The position numbers were made by a program, and so were the translations under genes. This document shows, one piece after another, positions 46,569 through 55,765 of a DNA stretch of 64,000 bases. The notes beneath the pieces were generated by a model that saw nothing but the letters and a program-made list of their open reading frames with translations, searched no databases and was not told where the DNA came from. Source of the DNA: Pinibacter aurantiacus. GTDB taxonomy: Bacteria; Bacteroidota; Bacteroidia; Chitinophagales; Chitinophagaceae. Position 1 is the first letter of the stretch. The number at the start of each line of letters is the position of its first letter. Where the stretch lies: positions 496,001-560,000 of the forward strand of contig NZ_JAHSPG010000003.1 of assembly GCF_019130065.1 (NCBI RefSeq), in the 5' to 3' direction.

Positions 46569-46964
46569 ATGTAAAATTTAGGTGACGAGTAACCACCCCT
46601 TCAACATTGTTGCCCGCCCGGATGAATCCGTTTGGTTGGGTGTTGCTCACTTCAGCTGATTTATATATAATTCAGCAATGGGGCCGCAAAATACGAAAAT
46701 GGCCATTACGAGCCGTCGGACATTGAATTTTAACGTGTTGGCCGCGATTGCAGATTCTAATAACAAATAAAAATTTCAACTTGTTTATTGCAGAAAATCG
46801 TGACGGCTAATCAAAAGTGACTCAAAACTTTTGAATATAAAACGCCATGACCGTTTTTTTGATTCAAAACGTTAACAATCAATACATTTATCAATTTATC
46901 ATACATCTATCTTTCTACTTTTTTCCTTTTAAAAATTCCCGGATATTAGCTAACAATTTGATCT
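46569..46964. other. Gene-free divergent spacer
   Basis: 396 bases between the divergent maeB and DUF1801 genes. It is very AT-rich at 46850-46960. It probably contains the promoters of both, and no repeat array is present, as expected for a spacer without gene ends. Confidence 0.4.
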
Positions 46965-47312
46965 ATGCTTCGTCCCATCGATAATTATTTTCTTCAAAAA
47001 GAGGAACCTTTCAAAAGCTGTCTGCAGTTTTTGAGGCAGCATATTCTTGCAATGGACAGCGATATAACGGAGGCCTGGAAATACGGAATGCCGATGTATT
47101 GCATTCATGGAAAAATGTTTTGTTATTTGTGGGTACACAAAAAATACAACCAACCATACATAGGAATAGTGGAAGGAAACAAACTTGATCATCCGGATTT
47201 GCTAACGGAAAAAAGAGCGAGAATGAAAATATTGCTGGTAGATGCGGAGAAAGATATTCCTGTGAAAAAGATCGATCTTATTTTGAGAGCCGCAATCCGT
47301 TTGTATAAGTGA
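46965..47312 (+). CDS. DUF1801-family protein
   Basis: A 115-residue small soluble protein. EAWKYGMPMYCIHGKMFCYLW and YIGIVEG match the DUF1801 (YdhG-like) fold, which is widespread and structurally related to frataxin-like and iron-handling proteins, though its role is not established. It is followed by a repeat array and then by a TfoX-N gene. Confidence 0.75.
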   Translation: MLRPIDNYFLQKEEPFKSCLQFLRQHILAMDSDITEAWKYGMPMYCIHGKMFCYLWVHKKYNQPYIGIVEGNKLDHPDLLTEKRARMKILLVDAEKDIPVKKIDLILRAAIRLYK

Positions 47313-47340
47313 CAGTCACCAGAGTGCACCTCCCGAATAT

Positions 47341-47438
47341 TTACCACTAAGACACTAAGGACACTAAGCTTCACTAAGGCATTCTTGATAATCGGGTAAT
47401 CTTAGTGAAACTTAGTGTCCTTAGTGACTTAGTGGTAA
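47341..47438. repeat. Array-armed inverted repeat, ACTAAGGAC family
   Basis: Two 38-base arms (47341-47378 and 47401-47438) pair with only two mismatches around a 22-base loop. It starts 28 bases after the stop codon of the DUF1801 gene. Confidence 0.9.
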
Positions 47439-47490
47439 TAGAAATGACTAAAAACTACAGCCTGTAGATTTAATATTTAAATGTCGCCTT

Positions 47491-47838
47491 ATGACTTACA
47501 ACGAAAAACTACTTAACCGCGTTCGCGACGCACTGGTTGATCAGAAGACACTGGAGGAGAAAAAAATGTTCGGCGGCATCTGTTTTATGATAGATGATAA
47601 AATGTGCATTGGTGTAAATAAAGAAGAAATGCTTTGCCGTATTGGCCCCGACGAAGTGGACGCGGCGCTTGAACACAACGGTGTGCGCGAAATGGTAATG
47701 GGCGACCGCGTTGCAAAAGGCTATGTGTACGTAAGCGAGGAAGCGATGAAAACAAAAAAACAATTTGATCACTGGATCAGTCTCTGCCTGGCGTTTAACA
47801 AATTTGCGAAATCATCGAAAGAAAAGAAGAAGAAATAA
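47491..47838 (+). CDS. TfoX/Sxy N-terminal domain protein
   Basis: A 115-residue stand-alone TfoX-N domain: KKMFGGICFMIDDKMCIGV and RIGPDE, ending in VSEEAMKTKKQFDHWI and a Lys-rich tail. In gamma-proteobacteria Sxy/TfoX (with an extra C-terminal domain) controls competence genes. The N-terminal domain alone is common in Bacteroidota with unknown function, so a competence role should not be assumed. Confidence 0.82.
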   Translation: MTYNEKLLNRVRDALVDQKTLEEKKMFGGICFMIDDKMCIGVNKEEMLCRIGPDEVDAALEHNGVREMVMGDRVAKGYVYVSEEAMKTKKQFDHWISLCLAFNKFAKSSKEKKKK

Positions 47839-47840
47839 AG

Positions 47841-47938
47841 ACAATTAGGAATTAACAATTAAGAATTAAGAATTGGGTAGCCGATTGTTAAACATCTGGC
47901 ACAGAAACTAATTCCTAATTCCTAACTCCTAATTCCTG
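47841..47938. repeat. Array-armed inverted repeat, AATTCCTA family
   Basis: The left arm (47841-47875, ATTAGGAATTAACAATTAAG type) and right arm (47907-47938, CTAATTCCTAATTCCTAACTCC in part: AATTCCTAATTCC) begin two bases after the TfoX-N stop codon. Confidence 0.85.
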
Positions 47939-48062
47939 ATCAAGTTATATCCCGGCCTTACCACCATTCCTTCTCTTCGCCGGGACATAACGTTGCGATC
48001 ATCACTAATCTGCCGTTCATATTTGATTACAATACACCCCAACTGTAACCAAAGAAACTACT

Positions 48063-48164
48063 ATGAAACCATGTTGCTCTTCATCAACAAAACAAAGGTT
48101 GTTATTTGCAAGGGCAAATAAAACAAGCAGTGTATTGAAATGTTATAGTTTTGGAGTGAAATGA
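48063..48164 (+). CDS. Possible 33-residue peptide with N-terminal CC motif
   Basis: A short ORF translated as MKPCCSSSTKQRLLFAR followed by 16 more residues ending YSFGVK. It has a Cys pair at residues 4-5, another Cys near 27 and many basic residues (Lys/Arg). Its only support is context: a repeat array ends the previous gene at 47938, and a second array begins about 10 bases after this ORF's TGA, just where arrays sit at other gene ends. It could be a tiny metal- or stress-related peptide, or chance. Confidence 0.4.
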   Translation: MKPCCSSSTKQRLLFARANKTSSVLKCYSFGVK

Positions 48165-48173
48165 CATTTTTAA

Positions 48174-48273
48174 AGAAGGAATTAGGAGTTAAAAATTAGG
48201 AACTAGAAAGGTCGCAGCTTTAGCAATGGATTGCACAGATTCTAATTCCTAATTCCTATTTTCTAATTCCTAA
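48174..48273. repeat. Array-armed inverted repeat, AATTCCTA family
   Basis: The left arm (48174-48210, GAATTAGGAGTTAAAAATTAGG type) and right arm (48241-48273, CTAATTCCTAATTCC type) lie between the 33-codon ORF and the MBL hydrolase gene, ending 12 bases before its ATG. Confidence 0.8.
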
Positions 48274-48285
48274 AACATAAAGCTC

Positions 48286-49080
48286 ATGAAAGTTACCATT
48301 ACACAAATCGACACGGCGTGTTTGCTTATAGATATCAATGGCTTTAAAATACTTACTGATCCTGCTTTTGATGAGGCGGGCAAAAAATATTTGCGTGCAG
48401 ATGGCAAGACCTACTTGCACAAAACAGGTTCCCCTGCAATGTCAACAGCCGACCTTGGCGCAATTGATCTTGTGTTGTTAAGCCATCACCAACATAAAGA
48501 CAATCTTGATGATGCAGGCAGAGCTTTCATAGAAACTGTCCCGGGCGTAATTTCCACCAAAGAGGCAGTAGAGCAATTGCAACTTAACAATGTTCACTCA
48601 CTGGAAGAATGGGAATCGCTTGAAGTAGAAGCAGACAACGTGGAAGAACTTACCATCACTGCTACGCCTTGCCAGCACGCTTCTACAAAAGAAGTAAGTG
48701 CAAAAATGGGCCACGTGATCGGTTTTATTATTGAATGGAAGGAGCAGGAAAATGGTGTGCTGTATATTTCCGGCGATACTGTATTGTTTGAAGGTGTAAG
48801 GGACGTGGCCGAACGCTTTTTAGTAAACACTGCCATTCTTAATGTTGGCAAAGCTGGTATTCCTGCAAGCACAGGAGATGTGTACTACACCTTTACTGCA
48901 GACGAAGCCATTGAAGTGGCAGAGATGATGCACGTGGATCACCTCATTCCCACACACTGGGAAGGCTGGGACCATTTCCAGGAAAAATCGCAGGAAGCCA
49001 TGAACCATTTTGCAAAATCACATATTGCGGAGAAAGTGATCAAGCTGGAGCCGGGCAAGCCGGTGGAAATTGACATTTAG
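48286..49080 (+). CDS. MBL-fold metal-dependent hydrolase (UlaG-like)
   Basis: A 264-residue beta-lactamase-fold hydrolase. The metal motif reads SHHQHKDNLDDAGR (about 66-79), that is HxHxDN instead of HxHxDH. Other ligands are QH near 130 (CQHAS), SGDT near 165 and THW near 224 (IPTHWEGWDHF). The changed last residue may alter metal binding; I believe related UlaG-like proteins share it, but could not check. The substrate is unknown. The stop TAG is directly followed by a repeat array. Confidence 0.8.
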   Translation: MKVTITQIDTACLLIDINGFKILTDPAFDEAGKKYLRADGKTYLHKTGSPAMSTADLGAIDLVLLSHHQHKDNLDDAGRAFIETVPGVISTKEAVEQLQLNNVHSLEEWESLEVEADNVEELTITATPCQHASTKEVSAKMGHVIGFIIEWKEQENGVLYISGDTVLFEGVRDVAERFLVNTAILNVGKAGIPASTGDVYYTFTADEAIEVAEMMHVDHLIPTHWEGWDHFQEKSQEAMNHFAKSHIAEKVIKLEPGKPVEIDI

Positions 49081-49224
<144 letters not shown>

Positions 49225-49230
49225 AAACTG

Positions 49231-50628
49231 CTACTCCTCCGGATTCGCTCTCCATTTTTTAATCAGTGGTATCATTACGAAGAGTGCCATAAGTAAGGCG
49301 AAAATGAAATTGGCGATAAGAAAATTTTTGTCATTATCTTTTAACCAGTCATGCATTTGATGGGTAAAACCGTTTTTAATATACGTTACGTCTTCGTAAT
49401 AACCGTACTGTGTGTACTCATACAAAAAACCATAAACAGCTAAAACAAAAAACGGCAAAACGATCCAGGTCAGTAAATAAGTAACACCAGCTAAATATTT
49501 CCTCTTTTTTTGAAAAATTGAACCTGCACTTATGCACAAGCTGGCTACAGCCAGAACAACTGGTGATAATATCAAAATTCTTTCATTGTTCGAAACTATA
49601 TACAGTGTTACCGTGCCAACCGTGAGTATTACTGCCATAACAATAGCTGATATCCAGGTTTTAATTGGCGTAATTCTAAAAGAAAATAATACAAAGCAAA
49701 ACCCGAGCGCAACTATGGCGCATGCAAAATATTGCTCAAGCTTCAAACCTTTTCTTGCATCAGTTATTTCCTCAATGGCATTCAGGGAAACGTATGGAGT
49801 TTGTATGTAGCGATTGTTAACCTTCTCGTCTTTGTCATACTTATCCGTCGGTATTTCTTCCTTTACCAGCAAATCTGTTGTTGAAAAAATGGAGCTCACA
49901 TGGGCCGTGGAGTTGAATTTATATTCTCCTCCATATTTTTTACACAACTGAAGATACTTGTCAATATAAGTAATGATTGAATCCTTTCTGTGATCTTTTA
50001 ACCAACTTATTGCTTTAATATCTAATAAACTATCCTTATCTATTATATAACCTTCGTTGTAATACTCACTACCCCGATAATTTAAATAACTCACTCCAGG
50101 GATCATACCTTGTTCAAATCTGCCCGTATCATTGTCGTTACCAGGCTGATAAACTTTTTTTGCGTTGAACCTGCCAAGCTCAAACGGCAGAAAATGTTGT
50201 GCGAGGAATATGATACGTTTTTCTTTGGGAGTGTTTACACTTTTACTTATCCTGTTTATTTTATAGTTCATGCCCTTGTGAGCAATCATAATAGGGAAAA
50301 TCAGTCCCAGGAAGATGATCAGGACAATTGCAAACTCTTTCTGCAAATGAAACATCGAAAGAGGCAATAGCGCCTTAAAGGCATTGTGTCTTAGATAAAA
50401 AATAAGCCATAACAACATCGTCATAATGCCCACCAGAATTGCAACACCGTTTATAAAACCGAACTGATAATAATGGAAGTAACTAATATTCTTTAATGTT
50501 ATATCCTGGCAATAACCCCAGAAGAAAAATATGATATTTAACAAAATCACCAAAGGCAACATGATATGAAATCTTGTGTTCCATATGAGCGGATGATTGG
50601 TGAGCATCCAGTTATTGAATTTTTTCAT
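49231..50628 (-). CDS. Polytopic membrane protein, probable partner of an ABC ATPase
   Basis: A 465-residue protein with about eight membrane helices: three near the N-terminus (about 23-40, 55-78 and 91-110), then an external domain of about 180 residues, and five near the C-terminus (about 300-460). No family is certain. It starts 12 bases after the stop of the ABC ATPase gene, with no array between them, so the two are very likely one operon and together an ABC exporter or a mechanotransmission-type system. The external domain between helices 3 and 4 is typical of such permeases. Confidence 0.7.
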   Translation of the reverse strand: MKKFNNWMLTNHPLIWNTRFHIMLPLVILLNIIFFFWGYCQDITLKNISYFHYYQFGFINGVAILVGIMTMLLWLIFYLRHNAFKALLPLSMFHLQKEFAIVLIIFLGLIFPIMIAHKGMNYKINRISKSVNTPKEKRIIFLAQHFLPFELGRFNAKKVYQPGNDNDTGRFEQGMIPGVSYLNYRGSEYYNEGYIIDKDSLLDIKAISWLKDHRKDSIITYIDKYLQLCKKYGGEYKFNSTAHVSSIFSTTDLLVKEEIPTDKYDKDEKVNNRYIQTPYVSLNAIEEITDARKGLKLEQYFACAIVALGFCFVLFSFRITPIKTWISAIVMAVILTVGTVTLYIVSNNERILILSPVVLAVASLCISAGSIFQKKRKYLAGVTYLLTWIVLPFFVLAVYGFLYEYTQYGYYEDVTYIKNGFTHQMHDWLKDNDKNFLIANFIFALLMALFVMIPLIKKWRANPEE

Positions 50629-50640
50629 GGTTGGGGTTAA

Positions 50641-51813
50641 TTAGTTCGCAAAGAAGCGGCGTGATGAATTTGAAATGTCCCGGAGATAGGTTACCTCCAC
50701 ACTATTATTTGCAAGCGCACTTAACACTTGCTGCATTGATGTGCCAGCCTGGAAATAAATGATGAAAACATTTCCATTATATTGGATCTTTTCCACCGGA
50801 AGTTCTGCAAACGCAGCAGCAATAACATTTCTATCTGCACTGGCTTCCATTTCCAACACAAGTTGTTTTGGTGCATCTTCGCTTACTGCCGACAATTGTT
50901 GCTGATATTGAGCATGACCATTTTTTAGAAAAATAATACTATCGGAAACTTTTTCAACCTCGTAAATGTGCTGCGAACTGATCATCATTCCGAATGGACG
51001 GGAAATAGATCCAGACAAAAATTTCAGATCCTGCAAAATGGTTTGCTGTGCATTGATGTCAAGGTTTGCCAATGGTTCATCCAACAACAATATTTGCGGA
51101 TTGCGGAGTAAGGTTTTGGCGAGCTCAAATCTTGTTCTGTAACCGGATGATAGTCTTGTCCAGCTTAAATTTTTGTAAGGACGCAGGCCCAGTCTTGCCA
51201 CCATTATTTCGGCCCACAACAAATTGTTTTTGTCTTTAACGCCGTGCTGCGCCAGTGTGAACTGCAAATTCTCCATCAAACTTCCCCACCAGCGTGGTAT
51301 GCGTTGAGGCACGTACAGCAACTTTGAACGCAGTTCATACAACGAATCATTTTTTGCAAAATGATAATCGAGTTTGCCTTGTTCGGCTTTCAGCTCACCG
51401 TTGAGCAAGCGCATCAGCGTTGTTTTACCATTTCCATTTTCACCTACCAATCCTATGATCTCTCCTTTGCTCAGAGAAACATCGATGTTGTTGAGTGCAA
51501 AATTTCCTTTGGAATATTTTTTTGAAATGTCTGTCGCGGTGAGTAGTTGATTGCTTTCCTTCCATCCGTCAATGATGGAAGCATGCTGTAGCGTTTCGAG
51601 CAGTTCAAAAGCTTTTGACCGGATGGTTTCTTTTCCGGAAGATTCACCGTTAGCATCCAGCCATTCGCAGTAAGTGAGCGCTTTTTCAAATAACGGCATA
51701 TCTGCCGTTTCAATTACACAATCAAGCAAGCGCCTGTGTGCCAGGTCAAAGTCTCCTGCATTGTAGTGCCCATGCACTTCCTGCAGTTGGTTTTCATAGA
51801 GAGTGTGTTGCAT
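50641..51813 (-). CDS. ABC transporter ATP-binding protein with helical N-terminal extension
   Basis: A 390-residue protein from the ATG at 51813; earlier starts fall inside the repeat array upstream. Residues 1-85 are a charged, probably helical extension of unknown role. The ATPase follows: Walker A GENGNGKT (124-131), signature LSSGYRTRFE (about 247-256) and Walker B ILLLDEP (about 268-274). A C-terminal part (about 310-390) may be a small regulatory domain. It is followed at 12 bases by the membrane protein gene, its likely transport partner. The cargo is unknown. Confidence 0.83.
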   Translation of the reverse strand: MQHTLYENQLQEVHGHYNAGDFDLAHRRLLDCVIETADMPLFEKALTYCEWLDANGESSGKETIRSKAFELLETLQHASIIDGWKESNQLLTATDISKKYSKGNFALNNIDVSLSKGEIIGLVGENGNGKTTLMRLLNGELKAEQGKLDYHFAKNDSLYELRSKLLYVPQRIPRWWGSLMENLQFTLAQHGVKDKNNLLWAEIMVARLGLRPYKNLSWTRLSSGYRTRFELAKTLLRNPQILLLDEPLANLDINAQQTILQDLKFLSGSISRPFGMMISSQHIYEVEKVSDSIIFLKNGHAQYQQQLSAVSEDAPKQLVLEMEASADRNVIAAAFAELPVEKIQYNGNVFIIYFQAGTSMQQVLSALANNSVEVTYLRDISNSSRRFFAN

Positions 51814-51817
51814 ATAA

Positions 51818-51931
51818 AGTTGAGAGTTGATAATGGAGAGTTGAGAGTGATGGTTGACAGTTGGAGATATTCTAACAACTATCGCCGCCCGAACGACTTC
51901 AGTCGGGCAGGAACCAACAACTAGCAACTTT
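51818..51931. repeat. Mosaic array, CTCAACT and GTTAGTT families with a GC hairpin
   Basis: The left part (51818-51865) has GTTGAGAGTTGATAATGGAG and related units. A GC hairpin GCCCGAACGACTTCAGTCGGGC-type lies at 51886-51910. The right part (51912-51931) has CCAACAACTAGCAACTTT. The parts belong to different families. It touches the stop of the SRPBCC gene at 51932. Confidence 0.75.
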
Positions 51932-52471
51932 CTATTCGTTTTCGCTTATTTTTTTCAATTTCGCCAAGCCCCCGTTAAAGTCTTTGCCGAGGTCTTCTTT
52001 CATATTCATGAACTTTGACAGTACATTGAACGGATAAGGGAAACGGCTATCGAATCCCCATACCACTTTTGTACCGCCTTGCTCGTCGGTGAGATTTACG
52101 TAGGCAACCGCACGGCTGTCGAATGGCTCTATAAAATGAAGGTCTGTTTCAATGCTATTTGGTGCATCTATTTTTTTGATCGTCTGGCTACCACTTCCCA
52201 CTTGTTTGTTTCCTTTCCATGTCGAAACGGCGCCAACAGTTCCATCCTGGCCCTGGATGCTTTTCTGCATATTCGGATCACGTTCATTCCAGGGGTTCCA
52301 CTTATCCATTCCGGCAAGGGTTCCAACGTTTTGCCAAACCTTTTCCTTAGGAGCGTTTATAACTATGCTTGTTTCAAAATGAAAATCGCGGGAAATAAAA
52401 ACTCCGGCGATTAACACGATTGCAATAACTGCAACGACAAACAGCAGGATGTACTTTAATACTTTTTTCAT
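51932..52471 (-). CDS. SRPBCC (START/Bet v 1-like) family protein, membrane anchored
   Basis: A 179-residue protein. Residues 5-25 are a membrane anchor. ETSIVINAPKEKVWQNVGTL begins a Bet v 1-like fold of the polyketide cyclase/dehydrase type, with KWNPW near residue 58 and GGTKVVWGFD in later strands. Such domains bind hydrophobic ligands; the ligand is unknown. It lies between two arrays and is probably transcribed alone. Confidence 0.8.
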   Translation of the reverse strand: MKKVLKYILLFVVAVIAIVLIAGVFISRDFHFETSIVINAPKEKVWQNVGTLAGMDKWNPWNERDPNMQKSIQGQDGTVGAVSTWKGNKQVGSGSQTIKKIDAPNSIETDLHFIEPFDSRAVAYVNLTDEQGGTKVVWGFDSRFPYPFNVLSKFMNMKEDLGKDFNGGLAKLKKISENE

Positions 52472-52541
52472 TTGGTGCTTTTTAGGATTTATTACCAGTT
52501 AAAAAAACAAGATAGAGAAGTTTCGCTAAGAAGTCAATTTA

Positions 52542-52628
52542 GTGGAGAGTTGAGAATGGAGAGTTGAGAGTTCTTTATTTGCAGCCAGCATTCTTAATTC
52601 TCAACTCTCAACTCTCAACTCTCAACTA
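52542..52628. repeat. Array-armed inverted repeat, CTCAACT family, containing a stop codon
   Basis: The left arm (52542-52572, GTGGAGAGTTGAGAATGGAG type) and right arm (52595-52628, CTCAACTCTCAACTCTCAAC type) include the stop codon of the peptidase gene (plus-strand CTA at 52626). Confidence 0.85.
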
Positions 52629-54743
52629 CTTCCTAAACTCCATTCCCAAATTATACATCACAAAACTCCAGACGTCTGTTGCTTCGTCAATTTGTTTGCT
52701 GGTGGGTTTGCCCGCTCCGTGCCCGGCTTTGCTATCGATGCGTATCAATGCAGGATTGTCGCAGCTTTGGCATTCCTGCAGTGTCGCGGCAAATTTGAAT
52801 GAATGCGCCGGCACTACTCTGTCATCATGATCCGCGGTTGTTACCAATGTGGCCGGATAACAGGTTCCTTTTTTCAAATTGTGCAAGGGTGAAAAACTGT
52901 ACAGGTTCTTGAAATCTGCTTCGCTTTTTTCAGCATTGCCATATTCCACGGCCCAGCCCCAGCCAACGGTGAAGCGCTGATAGCGCAACATATCCATTAC
53001 GCCTACTTGCGGAATGGCCACTTTGAAAAGATCGGGGCGTTGCGTTATCACTGCACCTACGAGCAACCCTCCATTGCTACCGCCACGAACGGCCAGTTTA
53101 TTTTTATTGGAATATTTATTGTCTATCAGCCATTCTGCAGCGGCGATCATATCGTTGAACACATTTTGTTTGTTCAACAACATTCCTGATTGGTGCCAGC
53201 TTTCACCATATTCATTTCCGCCACGCAAACTTACTTGTGCATAGATGCCGCCTTGTCCAACAAAGAACATATTGGATATGCTGAATGAAGGTGTGAGTGC
53301 TATATTGAATCCGCCGTAACCATAAAGCAACACAGGATTATTTCCGTCCAGTTTAATCCCTTTTTTATAGGTTAAAAACATTGGCACTTTTGCACCATCT
53401 TTTGACGTTACAAACACCTGTTTTGTTTCATAATCATCTACATTAAATTTCACTTCTGATTTGCGGAAAACGGTTGATACTCCCGACGCAATGTCGTAGT
53501 GAAAGATAGTGGGCGGATAGGTAAATGAAGTGTAGGTATAAAACAACTCTTTATACTGCCTGTCGGTGCCAAACCCTGAGGCATAGCCAATTCCCGGCAA
53601 ACCGATCTCTCTTATGAGTTTTCCTTCATAGGTATGTTGAAACACCGTTGTGGAAGCATCTTTCAAATAACTGGTGAAAAGAAATCCACCTGCTGTGGCA
53701 ACGCCCTGCAATGCATCCTTTTGTTCAGGAATGATTGTTTGCCAATTTTCTTTTGCCGGATTCTTAGGATCTACCAGCACCACTTTAAAGTTTGGTGCGC
53801 CTTCATTCGTTCTTAACAAAACCTTGTCACCATAGTTGTCTATTACAGCAGGTTCAGTTGTGAATCCAGGCACCAGAACTTTGAAGTCTTTTTGTTTCGT
53901 GTCTATAAGGTTCTTGTACAATATTTCTCCGCCACTGGTTCCTTCCGTTACGTTTATAAAAAGAAAGTTTTGATCTTCAGAAATGTCAGCACGACAATAG
54001 CGCAACGGATGCTGTTTATCTTCCCAAATCAACACATCGCTGCTTTGCGATGTTCCCAGCTTGTGATAATAAACTTTCTGGAATTCATTTTTCTGCACCA
54101 GCATATTTTTTTCATCGGGCTTTGGATAACGGCTGTAATAAAAGCCTTCATCACCTTTCCATGAAAAACTGCCGAACTTGATGTAATCGATTTTGTCGCT
54201 AACGAGTTGCTTTGTTTCCGCATTCATCACATAGCCGATCTGCCAGTCGCTGCCAGACTGTGCAATGGCATATACCGCGTATTTGCCATTCTTCGAAAAC
54301 TCAATGTAGGCAAGGGCTGCAGTGCCATCCGCTGATAACTTATTTGGATCCAGGAAAACCTCTGGCGCCGCGTCGATTGCGTTTTGCCTGTACAAAACAC
54401 TCTGGTTTTGTAAACCATCATTTTTATAATAGTAGTAGTATTTGCCTTTTTTAAATGGCGAGCCATATTTGGGATAGTTCCACAATTCTTCCAGGCGTTT
54501 CTTTACATCTGCTCTGAATGGAATTTTTGCGAGATAGGCGTTGGTAACGCCATTTTGTTTTTTGACCCAGTCTTTTGTTTCCTCGCTGTTGTCGTCTTCC
54601 AGCCAGCGGTAAGGGTCTGAAACTTTAGTGCCGAAGTAATTATCGGCCTGATCTACTTTTCTTGTTGAGGGATAGGGGGCTTGCGCAAATGTTTCTGTCA
54701 TAATCATAACCATTGCGGCAAGTACCAATCGTTTTTTTTCCAT
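52626..54743 (-). CDS. Prolyl oligopeptidase (S9A family), exported
   Basis: A 705-residue serine peptidase that cuts short peptides after proline. It has a signal peptide (1-21, ending TFAQA). A beta-propeller domain (about 80-450) is followed by the alpha/beta hydrolase domain with Ser near 552 in GGSNGG, Asp near 638 in TADHDDRV and His near 674 in KAGHGAGKPT, all in the expected order. Length matches the family (about 700). It should act in the periplasm on peptides from protein breakdown. Confidence 0.93.
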   Translation of the reverse strand: MEKKRLVLAAMVMIMTETFAQAPYPSTRKVDQADNYFGTKVSDPYRWLEDDNSEETKDWVKKQNGVTNAYLAKIPFRADVKKRLEELWNYPKYGSPFKKGKYYYYYKNDGLQNQSVLYRQNAIDAAPEVFLDPNKLSADGTAALAYIEFSKNGKYAVYAIAQSGSDWQIGYVMNAETKQLVSDKIDYIKFGSFSWKGDEGFYYSRYPKPDEKNMLVQKNEFQKVYYHKLGTSQSSDVLIWEDKQHPLRYCRADISEDQNFLFINVTEGTSGGEILYKNLIDTKQKDFKVLVPGFTTEPAVIDNYGDKVLLRTNEGAPNFKVVLVDPKNPAKENWQTIIPEQKDALQGVATAGGFLFTSYLKDASTTVFQHTYEGKLIREIGLPGIGYASGFGTDRQYKELFYTYTSFTYPPTIFHYDIASGVSTVFRKSEVKFNVDDYETKQVFVTSKDGAKVPMFLTYKKGIKLDGNNPVLLYGYGGFNIALTPSFSISNMFFVGQGGIYAQVSLRGGNEYGESWHQSGMLLNKQNVFNDMIAAAEWLIDNKYSNKNKLAVRGGSNGGLLVGAVITQRPDLFKVAIPQVGVMDMLRYQRFTVGWGWAVEYGNAEKSEADFKNLYSFSPLHNLKKGTCYPATLVTTADHDDRVVPAHSFKFAATLQECQSCDNPALIRIDSKAGHGAGKPTSKQIDEATDVWSFVMYNLGMEFRK

Positions 54744-54794
54744 GTTTAAGATTTGAGGCGTTTAGGTGTTTGCCGTAAAATACGTCAAACAATC

Positions 54795-54882
54795 AGGAAT
54801 TAGAAATTAGGAGTTAGGAATTAGAAGTTGGAGGTGACCTGATAAGTATGTCTAATTCCTAATTTCCAGTTCCTAATTCCTA
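54795..54882. repeat. Array-armed inverted repeat, AATTCCTA family, containing a stop codon
   Basis: The left arm (54795-54830, AGGAATTAGAAATTAGG type) and right arm (54851-54882, CTAATTCCTAATTTCC type) include the stop codon of the HD gene (CTA at 54880). Confidence 0.85.
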
Positions 54883-55539
54883 ATCAAAAACACCATCAAT
54901 TTCTCGCTTCAATTTCGCAACAAACGTCCTAAGATATTCCACATTGCTTTCTGCCAGTTGCTTGCCTGTAGCGGTGTTCATTAAGGCAGGCAATTTGAAA
55001 AGTTTTAGCGCAAAATGATCCAGCGCAAAATGACTGTCATTTAAAGTTCTGTCATTTCCGAAAGGATCGTCGGCATGAAAAAGATTTGATTTGAATAAAC
55101 CGGCTGTGTAAAACACACGTGCAAGTCCGATGGCTCCCAGTGCCTCCATGCGGTCCGCATCCTGCAATATTTTTGCTTCTATGGTTTGAGGAGGTATGCC
55201 TGCAGAAAAACTATGTGCGTGAATGGCATGTGCTACGTCCTGTAATTTCTCTCCGGGAAAATCGGGAAAATCATTTTGCAATATCTCTACTGCTTTATCG
55301 GCGCTTAACTTTGAGGCTTTGCTTCTATCGAGACTATTTTTAGGAACGGTTACATAGTCATGAAAATAGCTGCCAGCCAGCAATACAAGCAGATCAGCAA
55401 CATTTCCTTCCGCATTATTAATGTACACGCTTGTTTTCCAAACACGGTTAAAATGCTTGAGATCATGCGCCGCATCATCACTTTTATAGTGCTCGTGTAA
55501 GTAGTTGATGAAGGCGTTTTCCCAGTGTTGGAGGTTCAT
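54880..55539 (-). CDS. HD-domain metal-dependent phosphohydrolase
   Basis: A 219-residue protein with the HD motif set: His in AHDLKHFNRV near 25, SYFHDYVT (HD near 55), HAIHAHSF (near 108) and DADRMEAL (near 128). It is similar to YedJ-type hydrolases that act on nucleotides or other phosphate esters; the substrate is unknown. It is flanked by repeats, suggesting a single-gene unit. Confidence 0.85.
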   Translation of the reverse strand: MNLQHWENAFINYLHEHYKSDDAAHDLKHFNRVWKTSVYINNAEGNVADLLVLLAGSYFHDYVTVPKNSLDRSKASKLSADKAVEILQNDFPDFPGEKLQDVAHAIHAHSFSAGIPPQTIEAKILQDADRMEALGAIGLARVFYTAGLFKSNLFHADDPFGNDRTLNDSHFALDHFALKLFKLPALMNTATGKQLAESNVEYLRTFVAKLKREIDGVFD

Positions 55540-55540
55540 G

Positions 55541-55605
55541 TGAGTTGAGAGTTGAGAGTTGTTGCCGGGGCAATAACTGAATGACTGAATAACTGAATAA
55601 CTGAT
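55541..55605. repeat. Unpaired array pieces, CTCAACT and AATAACTG families
   Basis: A GAGTTGAGAGTTGAGAGTTG stretch (55541-55561) is followed by four AATAACTG/AATGACTG units (55571-55605). Neither has a complementary arm in this spacer. Confidence 0.7.
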
Positions 55606-55655
55606 GTTGACGGTCGACTTTAGTTCTAAATCTGCTGATATAACTTATGTTTAAG

Positions 55656-55719
55656 AAGGCTTCGACAAACTCAGCCTGAAAGCGTAAACGGGTTGTCAGG
55701 CTGAGCTTGTCGAAGCCTT
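55656..55719. repeat. Long hairpin, AAGGCTTCGACAAGCTCAG family
   Basis: Arms 55656-55679 and 55696-55719 pair over 24 bases with a single mismatch and a 16-base loop. It is nearly the same element as 32817-32880. Confidence 0.88.
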
Positions 55720-55765
55720 TTACAATGCAGAGATAAAGCCAATCCTCTGTATGTTGCACTGAATG

